Positions 48,371 to 58,148 of a stretch of DNA of 64,000 bases are shown piece after piece (position 1 is the first letter of the stretch; every line of letters begins with the position of its first letter). The position numbers and the translations under genes are program-made. The notes beneath the pieces were generated by a model that saw only the letters and a program-made list of their open reading frames with translations, was not told the DNA's origin and searched no databases. Origin of the DNA: Mycobacterium sp. (GTDB lineage: Bacteria; Actinomycetota; Actinomycetes; Mycobacteriales; Mycobacteriaceae); contig NZ_SCRH01000010.1 in assembly GCF_004298145.1 (NCBI RefSeq), forward strand, positions 1-64,000, in the 5' to 3' direction.

Positions 48371-49489
48371 TCAGACCCGGCTCAGGTGCGCGCGCAGCGC
48401 CGAGATCAACTCCGTGGTCGCCACCGCGCTGTCACCGCCCAGCTGGAACAGACTGGCGAAGCCATGGGTCAGCGAGCCCAGGTACCGCAGGTCGACCGCG
48501 GTCCCGGCGGCGCGCAGCGCCTCGGCGTAGCTTTCGCCCTCGTCGCGCAGTGGGTCGAAACCCGCGATCGCGATCAGCGCGGGGGCCAGTCCGGCCAGCG
48601 ATTCGGCCAGCGCCGGCGATACGCGCGGATCCGTCCGGTCGAGATCCGAACGCCGCAGGTACTGGGATCCGAACCAGTCGATGTCCCGTTTGGTCAGCAG
48701 GAAGCCGCGCGAGAACAGGCTCAGTGACCGGGTCTGCGCGGTGAAGTCGGTCCGCGGGTAAATCAGCCACTGCAGCACCGGCGCCGGGCCGCCCTCGTCG
48801 CGCGCCAGCTGGCTCACAACGGCGGCGAGGTTACCGCCGGCGCTGTCGCCGCCGACCGCGACCCGCCCCGGGGTCGCGCCCAGCTCGCCGGCGTGCTCGT
48901 ACGCCCACGTGAACGCGGCGTACGCGTCCTCGATCGCGGCCGGCGCGGGGTGCTCGGGAGCCAGCCGGTAGTCGATCGACAACACGTGGACGCCGGCATC
49001 ACGGCAGGTCAGCCTGCACAACGTGTCGTGAGTGTCCAGGTCACCGATCGACCAGCCGCCGCCGTGGTAGAAGACCAGCAGGGGCGCCGCTCCGCCGTCG
49101 GCCGGACGATAATGCCGCGCCGCGATGTCACCGGCCGGGCCGGGCAGCGACAACTCGTTGATGTCGACGTGGATCTGCGGACCGGGGAACCCCACCGTCG
49201 ACTCGCGCATCTGGGCGCGCGACGCCTCCGGGTCGTCGTCGACCACCAGCCCGTCGATGCCGACGGCGCGCAGGCCCGACAACATCAGCTGCAAGGTCGG
49301 ATCGAGGGTGTTGCCGTCGATGATGACCGAACGACCGCGGACCAGCCCTCGTCGCACCGCGGTCGGGATCCACGGGATGACCTTGACTCCGACGCTGGTG
49401 ACGGCGCCCTGGATGCGACTGGCCAGGGGTACCGATGCGCGTGGCGCCCCGGTGTGAACGCCTGGCGCGACAGACAGAGGCTTGGTCAT
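48371..49489 (-). CDS. lipN: Alpha/beta hydrolase-fold lipase/esterase (HSL family)
   Basis: 372 residues from MTKPLSVAPGVH, after GGGGGTTG; the frame is open further up. HSL motifs: oxyanion FYHGGGWSIGD, nucleophile GGDSAGGNLA, acid DPLRDEGESYA, histidine LTHGFASLF. LipN in M. tuberculosis is a hydrolase of short to medium acyl esters. The first 60 residues form a cap-like region. Confidence 0.92.
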   Translation of the reverse strand: MTKPLSVAPGVHTGAPRASVPLASRIQGAVTSVGVKVIPWIPTAVRRGLVRGRSVIIDGNTLDPTLQLMLSGLRAVGIDGLVVDDDPEASRAQMRESTVGFPGPQIHVDINELSLPGPAGDIAARHYRPADGGAAPLLVFYHGGGWSIGDLDTHDTLCRLTCRDAGVHVLSIDYRLAPEHPAPAAIEDAYAAFTWAYEHAGELGATPGRVAVGGDSAGGNLAAVVSQLARDEGGPAPVLQWLIYPRTDFTAQTRSLSLFSRGFLLTKRDIDWFGSQYLRRSDLDRTDPRVSPALAESLAGLAPALIAIAGFDPLRDEGESYAEALRAAGTAVDLRYLGSLTHGFASLFQLGGDSAVATTELISALRAHLSRV

Positions 49490-49878
49490 GGGCAACCCCC
49501 TTTTGAACAACGTGGTACCCGCTCGACGGCGTAGGTTATTCCACCCACCGCCACCCGCCGCATCGAGAGGAAGACCGGCCGAGCGGCCGACAATTCCGGT
49601 GCGCCGCGCGACTAACTGTACGTGGTGGCGCACTCGGTACCGAGGGGCGCGGATGGACACCTGCCCAGGTGTTGACTAGGTTGCATTTGCTCCCTCGGTA
49701 ATATCGTGGTCCCCATGTCGGTGAAGCCTTCACGGATTGCGAGCGACTTCGACGTGTTTCGATTTCGAACCCAGCGCCTCGAACACGGCGCCGAAACAGC
49801 GTCGATCTCCTCGCCCGATGACGGAACCCGGCTCAATGCACAACCTCAGACCTTTAATCTCACAGGCAGGTGAATGAA
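49490..49878. other. 389-bp divergent region between lipN and the aldo-keto reductase
   Basis: No convincing gene. Contains TAATAT at about 49700 (a possible -10) and a perfect 6+1+6 palindrome GTGAAGCCTTCAC at 49721-49733, a possible operator. Confidence 0.5.
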
Positions 49879-50724
49879 TTGACTGGCGAGTCGGGCTCCG
49901 CCGCACCCTCAATTGCTCTCAACGACGAAAATACGATGCCGGCCCTGGGCCTGGGCGTCGCGGAATTGTCTGACGACGAGACCGAACGCGCCGTGTCGGC
50001 GGCGCTGGAGATCGGCTGCCGGCTCATCGACACCGCCGCGGCCTACGGGAACGAAGCCGCCGTCGGGCGCGCCATCGCCGCGTCCGGGATTCCGCGCGCC
50101 GAGCTGTTCGTCACCACCAAGCTGGCCACCCCCGATCAGGGCTTCAAGGGGGCGATGGACGCCTGCAACGCCAGCCTGGAACGGCTCGGGCTGGACTACG
50201 TCGACCTCTACCTGATTCACTGGCCGGCTCCGTCGCTGGGTAACTATGTGAACTCCTTCGGCGGCATGATCCAGTCCCGCGGGGAAGGTCATGTCCGCTC
50301 GATCGGCGTCGCCAACTTCAACGAGGAGTACCTGACGACGGTCATCGATCTCACCTTCGTCACCCCGGTGGTCAACCAGATCGAGCTGCACCCGCTGCTC
50401 AACCAGGAGGCGCTGCGCAAGACCAACGCGGAGCACAACGTCCTCACCCAGTCCTACACGCCGCTGGCGCTGGGCAAGTTGATCGACAACCCGACGGTGA
50501 ATTCGGTCGCCGGCGAATACGGCAAGACCACGTCACAGGTCCTGCTGCGGTGGAACCTGCAGCTGGGCAATGCGGCCGTCTTCCGGTCGGCCAAGGCCGA
50601 GCACATCGCCAGCAACATGGACGTCTTCGACTTCGAGTTGGCCGCTGAGCACATGGATGTGATCAACGGGCTCAACGACGGCACCCGGCTGCGCCCGGAC
50701 CCGGACAGCTACGAAGGCTCATAG
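49879..50724 (+). CDS. Aldo-keto reductase (Rv2971-like)
   Basis: 281 residues from TTG (LTGESG...), which lies eight bases after AGGCAGG; a GTG at 49870 is in frame but overlaps that site. TIM-barrel AKR motifs: tetrad Asp and Tyr in [11 protein letters not shown], Lys in TTKLAT, His in LIHWPAP. C-terminal NADPH-binding [11 protein letters not shown]. Reduces aldehydes such as methylglyoxal in relatives. Confidence 0.92.
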   Translation: MTGESGSAAPSIALNDENTMPALGLGVAELSDDETERAVSAALEIGCRLIDTAAAYGNEAAVGRAIAASGIPRAELFVTTKLATPDQGFKGAMDACNASLERLGLDYVDLYLIHWPAPSLGNYVNSFGGMIQSRGEGHVRSIGVANFNEEYLTTVIDLTFVTPVVNQIELHPLLNQEALRKTNAEHNVLTQSYTPLALGKLIDNPTVNSVAGEYGKTTSQVLLRWNLQLGNAAVFRSAKAEHIASNMDVFDFELAAEHMDVINGLNDGTRLRPDPDSYEGS

Positions 50725-50751
50725 CGGCTCATAGCCGCTCGTGGCCGGGTG

Positions 50752-51465
50752 CTACCCCGCGGGGCAGGTCGCGGCGGCCTGACGCAGGACGCCGGTCGAC
50801 GCCTGATCCACGGGCAGTGCATAGCCGCGCAGCACGGCGATGAACTGCATGGCGTATTGGCAGGCGAACGCCGTGTTCGGCGGCATCCACTGCGCCGGCG
50901 GCGAATCGCCCTTGTCCTGGTTGGCCGGTCCGTCGACGGCCAGCAGGTTGGCCGGGTCGTTGGCGAAGCGCAGCCGCTCGGGCCTCGGCCAGCCGTGAGC
51001 GCCCATGTCCCAGGCGTAGGCCAGCGGGACGATGTGGTCGATCTGGACCGATTCGCCGACCTTGGGTCCGCGCGCAAAGGCGATGGTCTTGTCGGTGTAC
51101 GGGTCGTGCAGCGTGCCGGTGGCCACGGCGTCCGGGCACCGCTTGATCGACACATACGTCTTGTCGACGAGATCGCGGTCCAGGATGTCATCGCGGGTGT
51201 CGCACCCGTTGTGCCCCAGCGGGGCGTCGTTGTCGTCATCCCAGGCGTCGCCGAATGCCGCCCGCAGGTAGTCGTAGCGGTGCAGCCGCACCGGCACGAC
51301 CGCAATGCCCGCGAGCACATCGGCGCCGGGCTGCACCGTCGGAACATCAGCGCGCGCAGCGTATTCGGCGGAGTGCCTGGTGGCAGAGGACCCGACCGTC
51401 TGGTAGGCCACCACCACCGCGAGCGTCGCCGCCGCGGCCAACCACAACAAGACTTTGCGGTTCAA
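50752..51465 (-). CDS. Secreted HNH/DUF1524-type endonuclease-like protein
   Basis: 237 residues from a TTG overlapping the recG stop (TTGA). N-terminal signal-anchor helix (LLWLAAAATLAVVVAYQTVG). The HNH-like core QIDHIVPLAYAWDMGAHGW followed by NDPANLLAVDGPANQDKGD is the DUF1524/GmrSD C-terminal type. Four cysteines suggest disulfides outside the cytoplasm. Possibly a secreted nuclease; function unproven. Corresponds to Rv2972c. Confidence 0.88.
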   Translation of the reverse strand: MNRKVLLWLAAAATLAVVVAYQTVGSSATRHSAEYAARADVPTVQPGADVLAGIAVVPVRLHRYDYLRAAFGDAWDDDNDAPLGHNGCDTRDDILDRDLVDKTYVSIKRCPDAVATGTLHDPYTDKTIAFARGPKVGESVQIDHIVPLAYAWDMGAHGWPRPERLRFANDPANLLAVDGPANQDKGDSPPAQWMPPNTAFACQYAMQFIAVLRGYALPVDQASTGVLRQAAATCPAG

Positions 51466-53681
51466 GATTTGTCCAGGTATTCGATGCGGTCGGTCTCGGT
51501 GAATCGCGCGGCCAGCACGGCCAATCCGGGGTCCGAGCGGTCCTCGGCATAGGTCTGGATGGCGAAGTCCCGGGCCGCCTCGATGTACTCCAGGTGGTCC
51601 GCCAGGGACAGCAGCCGTAACGTGATCGACCTGCCGGACTGGTTGCGGCCCAACACATCTCCCTCGCGGCGCTCCTTGAGGTCCAGGTCGGCGAGGGCGA
51701 ATCCGTCCAGCGTCCCGGCTACCGCCCGCAGCCGCCGGCCGGCCGATGAGCCCGGCGAGGCCCAGCTGGCGAACAGGCACAGGCTCGGATGCTGGCCGCG
51801 GCCGATCCGGCCGCGCAGCTGATGCAGCTGGCTGATGCCGAACCGGTCGGCGTCCATCACGAGCATGACGGTGGCGTTGGGGACGTCGACGCCCACCTCG
51901 ATGACGGTGGTGCACACCAGCACGTCGATCTCGCAGGCGCGAAAGGCCGTCATCGCCGCGTCCTTCTCGTCGCCGGACAGCCGCCCGTGCATCAGCCCCA
52001 GCCGCAGGTCCGCCAGCTCGCCGGAACGCAGTCGGGCGTAGAGACCTTCGGCGGTTTCGGGTGCCTTGGCGTTCTGCTCCTGCGTGCCCGCATCGTCGCT
52101 CTCGTCGATGCGGGGCGCCACCACGTAGGCCTGTCGACCGGCGGCGACCTCCTCGCCGATGCGCCGCCAGGCGCGGCCCAGCCACGCGGGCTTGTCCTTG
52201 ACGAAGATGACGTTGCTGGTGATCGGCTGGCGCCCGCGCGGAAGTTCGCGCAGCGTCGAGGTTTCCAGGTCCCCGTAGAAGGTGAGCGCGACGGTGCGCG
52301 GAATCGGCGTCGCCGTCATCACCAGCAGGTGCGGCGTCACACTCGGACGGGCCTTGGCCCGCAACTGATCTCGCTGCTCGACACCGAAGCGGTGTTGTTC
52401 GTCGACCACCACCATGCCCAGGTTGTCGAACTCCACCGCGTCCTGCAGCAGCGCGTGGGTGCCGACGACGATGCCGACCTCGCCGCCGGCGATCTCGGCC
52501 CGGATCTGCTTTTTCTGCGCGGCCGTCAGGGATCCGCTGAGCAGCGCGAGCCGGGTGCCATGATCGGCGCCACCCAGCTGGCCCGCCATCGCCAGCGGGC
52601 CGAGCACGTCGCGAATCGATCGAAGATGTTGCGCGGCAAGGATTTCCGTCGGCGCCAGCAGCGCGCACTGATAGCCGGCGTCCACCATCTGCAGCATCGC
52701 CAGCACCGAGACGATGGTCTTACCCGAGCCCACCTCACCCTGCAGCAGGCGGTTCAACGGGCGATTCGACGCGAGCCCGTCGGACAGCACGCCGAGCACC
52801 TCGCGCTGCCCCGCGGTCAGCTCGAACGGCAACCGCCCCAGCAGTTCCGCGGCCAAACCATCCGGGCGGGGCGGCGCCGGGGGCCCCGACTCCGAAAGCT
52901 CGCCGTGGCGGCGGGCCACCAGCGCCCATTGCAGCCCGACGGCCTCGTCGAAGGTCAGGCGCTCGCGCGCCCGCTGCCGGCGGGACTCGCTTTCGGCGAG
53001 GTGGATGTCGCGCAACGCCTGATCCTCGGAGATCAGGCCGAATTTCGCGCGCAGGTCCTCGGGCAGTGGATCGGGCACCGGGTCGAGGACGTCGAGCACC
53101 TGGCGCACCGAGGCGAAGATGTTCCAGCTCTGCAGCTTGGCGCTGGCGGCATAGATCGGGAAGAAGTGGCGCTGGTACGCGTCGGCGATGTCTTCGCCGG
53201 TGGTGGCGTGCGAGGCGTTGGCGATGCTCTTCAGGGACACGGTGCCGCGGTTCTTCCCGTCCGGCGTGTCGAGGAGGAGAAACGCGGGATGGGTGAGCTG
53301 CATGACGTTCCTGAAGAACCCGACCTCACCCGAAAGCATCACCTTGGCGCCCTTGGTCAGGTCCTTTTTGATGTAGTTCGCGTTGAAGAACGTCGCGGTC
53401 ACCTTGGCCCGCCCGGAGCCGAGCGTGATGCGGTGGCACACCTTCTTCGGGGTCTTCTTCATCGGAAACGTCTCGGTGTCGGCGATCGTGTCGACGATGG
53501 TGATGTGCTCACCGGCCGGGGGCCGTTCGTCGTCGGCGTCCCACCGGCTCGCGCCCTCGGTGTAGCTGCGCGGGTAGTGGCGCAACAGGTCGTCGACGGT
53601 CCGGATGCCGAACACCTCGTCGAGGAGCTCGACCACCTTGCCACCAACGGCGTAGTCCAGCCGGTCGCTCAGCGACACCAT
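51462..53681 (-). CDS. recG: ATP-dependent DNA helicase RecG
   Basis: 739 residues. N-terminal wedge domain (OB fold, about 60-160), then helicase motifs GEVGSGKT (I), VVVDEQHRFG (II), MTATPIPRT (III) and LHQLRGRIGRGQH (VI), with the C-terminal TRG region. Reverses stalled forks. Downstream of the DAK2 gene with two bases between. Confidence 0.97.
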   Translation of the reverse strand: MVSLSDRLDYAVGGKVVELLDEVFGIRTVDDLLRHYPRSYTEGASRWDADDERPPAGEHITIVDTIADTETFPMKKTPKKVCHRITLGSGRAKVTATFFNANYIKKDLTKGAKVMLSGEVGFFRNVMQLTHPAFLLLDTPDGKNRGTVSLKSIANASHATTGEDIADAYQRHFFPIYAASAKLQSWNIFASVRQVLDVLDPVPDPLPEDLRAKFGLISEDQALRDIHLAESESRRQRARERLTFDEAVGLQWALVARRHGELSESGPPAPPRPDGLAAELLGRLPFELTAGQREVLGVLSDGLASNRPLNRLLQGEVGSGKTIVSVLAMLQMVDAGYQCALLAPTEILAAQHLRSIRDVLGPLAMAGQLGGADHGTRLALLSGSLTAAQKKQIRAEIAGGEVGIVVGTHALLQDAVEFDNLGMVVVDEQHRFGVEQRDQLRAKARPSVTPHLLVMTATPIPRTVALTFYGDLETSTLRELPRGRQPITSNVIFVKDKPAWLGRAWRRIGEEVAAGRQAYVVAPRIDESDDAGTQEQNAKAPETAEGLYARLRSGELADLRLGLMHGRLSGDEKDAAMTAFRACEIDVLVCTTVIEVGVDVPNATVMLVMDADRFGISQLHQLRGRIGRGQHPSLCLFASWASPGSSAGRRLRAVAGTLDGFALADLDLKERREGDVLGRNQSGRSITLRLLSLADHLEYIEAARDFAIQTYAEDRSDPGLAVLAARFTETDRIEYLDKS

Positions 53682-53683
53682 CG

Positions 53684-55363
53684 CTATTCGACCCCGATCA
53701 GCAGCGCGTCACCGTGATGGCCGGTGCGGTAGGTCACCAGTTCGGTCCCGGGGTGGTGGTCGTGCATGTGCTCTTCCAGGATGTCGCCGACGGCGTCGGT
53801 GTCGATGCCGGCGCCCAGCAACACGGTCACCAGGTCACCGCCCGAGGCCAGCAGCAGATCGAGCAGGCCGATCGCCGCCCCGACCGCGTCGGCGGCCACG
53901 ATCAGCACCTCGTCTCCCGCGATCCCCAGGCCGTCCCCGGGGTGACAACGACCCGCCCAGGTCAACGCGCTCTCGGTCGCGATGCGCACCGATCCGTGCC
54001 GCGCCGCCCCGGCCGCGCGGGCCATGGTGTAGCCGTCGTCGACGGCCTGCCTGCCGGTTTCGTGCACGGCCAGCGCGGCCAGCCCCTGCACCATCGACCC
54101 GGTCGGAATCGGCACCACGTCGATCCCCCAGCCGATGGCCGCAGTGCATCCGGCGACCAGCTCCTCGGCAGCCAGATAGCCGTTGGGCAGCACCATCACC
54201 TGTGCGGCGCCGGTGTCGACGACGGCCCGCATCAGCTGGTGCGCGCTGATGTTGGTCACGGGTTCGTGCGCGGCGGGGTCGCGTTGCAGCACGCAGGCGC
54301 CTTCCCCGGCGAACAGGTCGGCGGCGCCGTCGCCGTCGACGACGGCCAGCACCGCCCGTTCCCGCGTCCAGCCGCCCGGGGGTAATCCGGGGCCACCGGA
54401 GCTCAGGGCCGAGATGACGATGCGGCTGAGTTGTCCCGCCGCCAATCCCGCCTCGACGGCGGCGCCGGCGTCGTCGGTGTGCACGTGCACCGAGTAAGTG
54501 CGCCGGGCCGACGACGGCGCGGAGGCGATGCCCACCGAATCGCCCAGGTCCGCCAACCGGTCCCGCAGCGCGTTCGCCGCCGCGGGCTCGCAGCCGTCCA
54601 GCCGGTACATCACCTCGAATTGGGGCGCCGGGCGTGGCGTGGAGACCTCTGTTTGCTGCGACCGCGGCGAGAGCTCGTAGACCGGGCGGGCCGGCGCCTG
54701 CCCGGTGATGGTGGTCCGCAACGCGTCCAGCAGGACCAGCAGACCGCGCCCACCGGCGTCCACGGCACCGGCGTCGGCGAGCACGTCGAGCTGCTCGGGA
54801 GTCTTTTCCAGGGCGACCACCGCCGCGTCACCGGCGGCGATGACCGCCGGCGCGAGCCCGTCCCCCGTCCGGGCGCACTGCTGGACGGCGGTGGCGGCGG
54901 CGCGCAACACCGAGACGATGGTCCCCGGGACCTCCTCGCCCCCCATCGAGATGATGACCAGCTCCACGGCGCGCTGCAGCGCGGCGCCCAGGGCGACGAC
55001 GTCGATGCGGGCCAACTCGCCACCGGCGTCGGCCGCGCCGGTCGCGGTGACGTCGGCGATGCCGCGCAGGATCTGCGACAGGATCACCCCGGAGTTGCCG
55101 CGGGCGCCGTTCAGCGCGCCGGCCGACAGCGCCGCGGCGGCCCGGGCGGTACACGCCGAGCCGCCCTGCGCGTTCAGCTCCGCCAGCGCCGAACGCATGG
55201 TGAACAGCATGTTGGCGCCGGTATCGGAGTCGGCGACCGGGAAGACGTTGAGCCGGTTGATCTCGTCGATGTGGGTGATCAGGTCGCTGACGACCGTGTG
55301 CGCCCAGTCCCGCAGAGTCGTCGCGTCCAACAGGCGATCCTGCGTGGTCCACGAAGTGGCCAG
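53684..55363 (-). CDS. DAK2/FakA-type kinase, full length, probable CTG start
   Basis: 559 residues if started at CTG 55363 (LATSWTTQDRLL...), nine bases after a strong AGAGGAGG; the alternative is TTG 55330 (548 residues) without a ribosome site. N-terminal DAK2 domain with the nucleotide-binding NVFPVADSDTGANM and NGARGNSGVILSQ. The middle and C-terminal DegV-associated domains are present. Fatty-acid kinase FakA in other bacteria has this layout. In M. tuberculosis this region is annotated as two ORFs (Rv2974c/Rv2975c); here it is one. Confidence 0.88.
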   Translation of the reverse strand: MATSWTTQDRLLDATTLRDWAHTVVSDLITHIDEINRLNVFPVADSDTGANMLFTMRSALAELNAQGGSACTARAAAALSAGALNGARGNSGVILSQILRGIADVTATGAADAGGELARIDVVALGAALQRAVELVIISMGGEEVPGTIVSVLRAAATAVQQCARTGDGLAPAVIAAGDAAVVALEKTPEQLDVLADAGAVDAGGRGLLVLLDALRTTITGQAPARPVYELSPRSQQTEVSTPRPAPQFEVMYRLDGCEPAAANALRDRLADLGDSVGIASAPSSARRTYSVHVHTDDAGAAVEAGLAAGQLSRIVISALSSGGPGLPPGGWTRERAVLAVVDGDGAADLFAGEGACVLQRDPAAHEPVTNISAHQLMRAVVDTGAAQVMVLPNGYLAAEELVAGCTAAIGWGIDVVPIPTGSMVQGLAALAVHETGRQAVDDGYTMARAAGAARHGSVRIATESALTWAGRCHPGDGLGIAGDEVLIVAADAVGAAIGLLDLLLASGGDLVTVLLGAGIDTDAVGDILEEHMHDHHPGTELVTYRTGHHGDALLIGVE

Positions 55364-55542
55364 GGTTACCCACCTCCTCTGCGCCCCTCAGTGCCCCGTC
55401 AGTGCCTCCCGGCGCCCGGCACCCGATGGGCGCCAGCGTAGCCCGGCGACACGCGCGCCGGCCGCCGGTGACCACCACCCGCCGGCGGGCCGAACCGGCC
55501 CATTGAGCCTAGCCAGAGGGGGCGACAGCGGGGGTGACCGTT

Positions 55543-55571
55543 TTGGTGGTTGCCGCGACAATCGGTATCCT
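55543..55571 (+). promoter_or_regulatory. rpmB promoter
   Basis: TTGGTG (55543-55548), 17-base spacer, TATCCT (55566-55571). Gives an rpmB leader of about 75 bases. Good SigA-like match. Confidence 0.55.
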
Positions 55572-55655
55572 CAGTGGGGCCCGGCTGAACCCGGGCTGCC
55601 CCGGCCACGTGTCAAACCGCCGAGCCGGACCCCCGAGATCTGAGGAGCTTGAACA

Positions 55656-55850
55656 ATGGCCGCTGTGTGCGACATCTGCGGGAAAGGCCCCGGCTTCGGC
55701 AAGTCGGTGTCGCACTCCCACCGCCGCACCAGCCGCCGGTGGGACCCCAACGTCCAGACGGTGCACGTCGTCGCCCGTCCGGGCGGCAACAAGCAGCGCC
55801 TCAACGTCTGCACGTCCTGCATCAAGGCCGGCAAGGTCGTCAGGGGCTAG
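55656..55850 (+). CDS. rpmB: 50S ribosomal protein L28, zinc-binding form
   Basis: 64 residues. MAAVCDICGKGPGFGKSVSHS and C-terminal NVCTSCIKAGKV: two CxxC pairs, the C+ (zinc) form. Mycobacteria also carry a C- paralogue made under zinc limitation. Good ribosome site (GAGGAGC). Confidence 0.97.
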   Translation: MAAVCDICGKGPGFGKSVSHSHRRTSRRWDPNVQTVHVVARPGGNKQRLNVCTSCIKAGKVVRG

Positions 55851-55874
55851 TCCGGGGCTGTCACCCGCCGCCGC

Positions 55875-56696
55875 TCACATGACGACGTGGCCGGCGTCCA
55901 CCGGGATGGCCACGCCCGTCACATAGCGCGACCGCGGCCCGGCCAGCCACAGCACCGCTTCGGTGACGTCTTGCGCCTCCACCAACGGCACCTCGGGTAG
56001 CAGGGTCTGCGACAGGGCCGGGTTGGGATTCTCCAGCATCCGGTTCACCACGAACTCGTTGAGAATCATCGGTGTCGCGACCCCGCTGGGGTGAATCGAG
56101 TTCACTCGAATCTTATGTGGCGCATAGGCATTCGCCGCCGACCGCATCAGACCCACCACGCCGTGCTTGGACGCGGCGTAGGCGAACATCGCCGCACTTC
56201 CGTCACCGCCGCGGCCGGTCAGGCCCTGCGACGAACTGACCAGCACCACCGAGCCGCCCCGGCCCTTGCGCACGATCGAGGGAACCGTCGCCAGCATCGT
56301 GTGCCACACACCCTTGAGGTTGGTGTCGACGATCGTGTTGAACACCGGTTCGGACTCGGGCTCGGTGACGCCGATCGCCACCACCCCGGCGTTGGCGACG
56401 ACGACGTCGACATCGCCGAGTTCGTCGATGCCCGCCTGCACCCCGGCCTGCAGCCCCGCGAGGTCGCGGACATCGGCGATCACCGGAACCGCCTTGCGGC
56501 CCGCGGACCCGACCAGCTGCACGGTTTCGGCGAGCTCGGTTTCGGTGGCCAGGGCATAGGGAATCGCATCGAGGTCGGCGCAGATGTCGACGGCGATGAT
56601 GTCGGCGCCCTGCTGGGCCAGTGCGACGGCGTGGCTGCGGCCCTGGCCGCGCGCGGCGCCCGTGACGACGGCGATGATGTTGTCGAATTCACCCAT
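55875..56696 (-). CDS. Mycofactocin-coupled SDR family oxidoreductase
   Basis: 273 residues. TGAARGQGRSHAVALA, the long insert after the second strand (AVDICADLDAIPYALATE), and the YAASKHG active site are typical of the mycofactocin-associated SDR subfamily, which keeps NAD(H) bound and passes electrons to mycofactocin. Two bases after the upstream SDR; same operon. Substrate unknown. Confidence 0.9.
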   Translation of the reverse strand: MGEFDNIIAVVTGAARGQGRSHAVALAQQGADIIAVDICADLDAIPYALATETELAETVQLVGSAGRKAVPVIADVRDLAGLQAGVQAGIDELGDVDVVVANAGVVAIGVTEPESEPVFNTIVDTNLKGVWHTMLATVPSIVRKGRGGSVVLVSSSQGLTGRGGDGSAAMFAYAASKHGVVGLMRSAANAYAPHKIRVNSIHPSGVATPMILNEFVVNRMLENPNPALSQTLLPEVPLVEAQDVTEAVLWLAGPRSRYVTGVAIPVDAGHVVM

Positions 56697-56698
56697 GA

Positions 56699-57601
56699 TC
56701 AGACCTCCAGTGTCGTGCCGGTCTCGTGTTCGGCGAAGGCCACCAGCCGCGCGGCCGCGTCGTAATCGCAGGCCAGCGTGGTCCGGCCGATGAGCACCGG
56801 GCCGCCGCGCAGCCCGAACCTGCCGCTGACCCCGACGTAGCTGCCCGGCGGGATCGGTTCGCTGATGCAGTACAGCGTGGGCGCCGCGCCCTCGTCGATG
56901 TCGTTGGCCAACCGGTCGGCCACCACCTTGACCGCCTTGTGGGCGAGCGACATCAGCGGCGAGTCACCCAGGTTCGACAGGTTGGAGGCCACCCAGCCCG
57001 GGTGGGTGAGGTGCGTGACGATCGGCGAGCCGGCCGCGCGCAACCGCCGGTCCAGCTCCAGCCCCCACAGCATGACCGCCAGCTTGGACTGCGCGTACGC
57101 GCCCAGCCTCGTCCACTTGTGCCGGCGCAGGTGCAGGTCGTCCAGGTGCAGCGTCGCCGACCGGTGCGCGTCGGAGCCGACGTTGATGATCTGCGAACGC
57201 ACGTTGGGCAGTAGCAGGTTGGTCAGGGCGAACGGTCCGAGCAGGTTGGTGCCCAGCGTCGTCTCGAATCCGTCGACGGTGTCGGTGCGGCGCTCGGTCA
57301 GGGTGCCGGCGTTGTTGATCAGAATGTCGACCGGGCCGTCGATCAGGTCGCGGAACGCGCGCACCGACGACAGGTCGGCGAGGTCGAGCTTGACCACGGA
57401 TGGGACAACGCCGCCGACCGCAGAAATTTCCGCCGCCCGTTGCGCGCCGAGTTCGGTGTTGCGCACCGCGAGGATCACGTGCGCGCCGGCCTTGGCGAGC
57501 GCGCGCGAGGTGCCCAGCCCCACCCCGTTGGTCGCTCCGGTCACGATCACGCGCTTGCCGGTCAGGTTGCCGAGCCTGCTCGGCGTCCACGGTGGGGTCA
57601 C
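56699..57601 (-). CDS. SDR family oxidoreductase (retinol-dehydrogenase-like)
   Basis: 300 residues. TGATNGVGLGTSRALA (cofactor site), NNAG (ILINNAGTL) and YAQSKLAV (Tyr-Lys). Similar to classical SDRs acting on lipophilic alcohols or ketones. Divergent from the SnoaL-like gene. Confidence 0.9.
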   Translation of the reverse strand: MTPPWTPSRLGNLTGKRVIVTGATNGVGLGTSRALAKAGAHVILAVRNTELGAQRAAEISAVGGVVPSVVKLDLADLSSVRAFRDLIDGPVDILINNAGTLTERRTDTVDGFETTLGTNLLGPFALTNLLLPNVRSQIINVGSDAHRSATLHLDDLHLRRHKWTRLGAYAQSKLAVMLWGLELDRRLRAAGSPIVTHLTHPGWVASNLSNLGDSPLMSLAHKAVKVVADRLANDIDEGAAPTLYCISEPIPPGSYVGVSGRFGLRGGPVLIGRTTLACDYDAAARLVAFAEHETGTTLEV

Positions 57602-57654
57602 GACGATCCAGAGTAATGGTTGGTTCTATGTAAGTTGGACCGGTTCTGCCAACA

Positions 57655-57684
57655 TTGGTCGCGGAAGCACAGCGGACATACTTT
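57655..57684 (+). promoter_or_regulatory. Promoter of the SnoaL-sulfotransferase-DUF1214-SDR operon
   Basis: TTGGTC (57655-57660), 18-base spacer, TACTTT (57679-57684), about 16 bases before the ATG at 57701. The flanking GTTGG...CCAAC dyad at about 57634-57653 could be an operator. Confidence 0.5.
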
Positions 57685-57700
57685 CCCGAGGCGGTTCGAC

Positions 57701-58144
57701 ATGAGTGACAGCGCCACCGAGATCACCAACCTCATCTACACCTATGCGCAGCTTCTCGACGGCGGCGACCTGGACGGGGTGGCCCGTCTCTTCGAGCACG
57801 GCCGCATCTGCGGCGTGGAGGACGGCCCGCCGGAAACGGTGTTCGCCGGCTCGGCCCGGGTGCGCGAGATGTACGAGATGGCCACGCGCATCTACGAAGA
57901 CGGCACCCCGAAGACCAAGCACAACACGACCAACGTGCAGCTGCATATCGACGAGGCGCAGGGCAGAGCGACGAGCACGTCCTACTACTGCGTCACGCAA
58001 GCCACCCCCGAGCTGCCGCTGCAGGTCATCGTGACCGGGCACTACAAGGACACGTTTCAGCGGCTGGACGGCGCCTGGTGTTTCGACAGCCGCACCATGT
58101 TCGTCGACCAGGTGGGCGACGTCAGCCGGCATCTGAAGTTCTGA
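57701..58144 (+). CDS. SnoaL-like/NTF2-fold protein
   Basis: 147 residues from MSDSATEITNLIYTYAQLLDGGDLDGVARLFEHG; the frame opens 27 codons upstream. Typical SnoaL_4 N-terminus. Four bases before the sulfotransferase start, so it is co-transcribed. Relatives isomerise or hydrate polycyclic or steroid-like substrates, but no catalytic residues can be assigned. Confidence 0.85.
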   Translation: MSDSATEITNLIYTYAQLLDGGDLDGVARLFEHGRICGVEDGPPETVFAGSARVREMYEMATRIYEDGTPKTKHNTTNVQLHIDEAQGRATSTSYYCVTQATPELPLQVIVTGHYKDTFQRLDGAWCFDSRTMFVDQVGDVSRHLKF

Positions 58145-58148
58145 CCCC

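Noticed and set aside
49612..49836. 74-codon minus-strand ORF upstream of lipN
   Set aside because: No domain, no ribosome site, overlaps the divergent promoter region.
50752..51465. GmrSD-type restriction enzyme
   Set aside because: Only the C-terminal DUF1524/HNH-like part is present, with a secretion signal; no GmrS domain.
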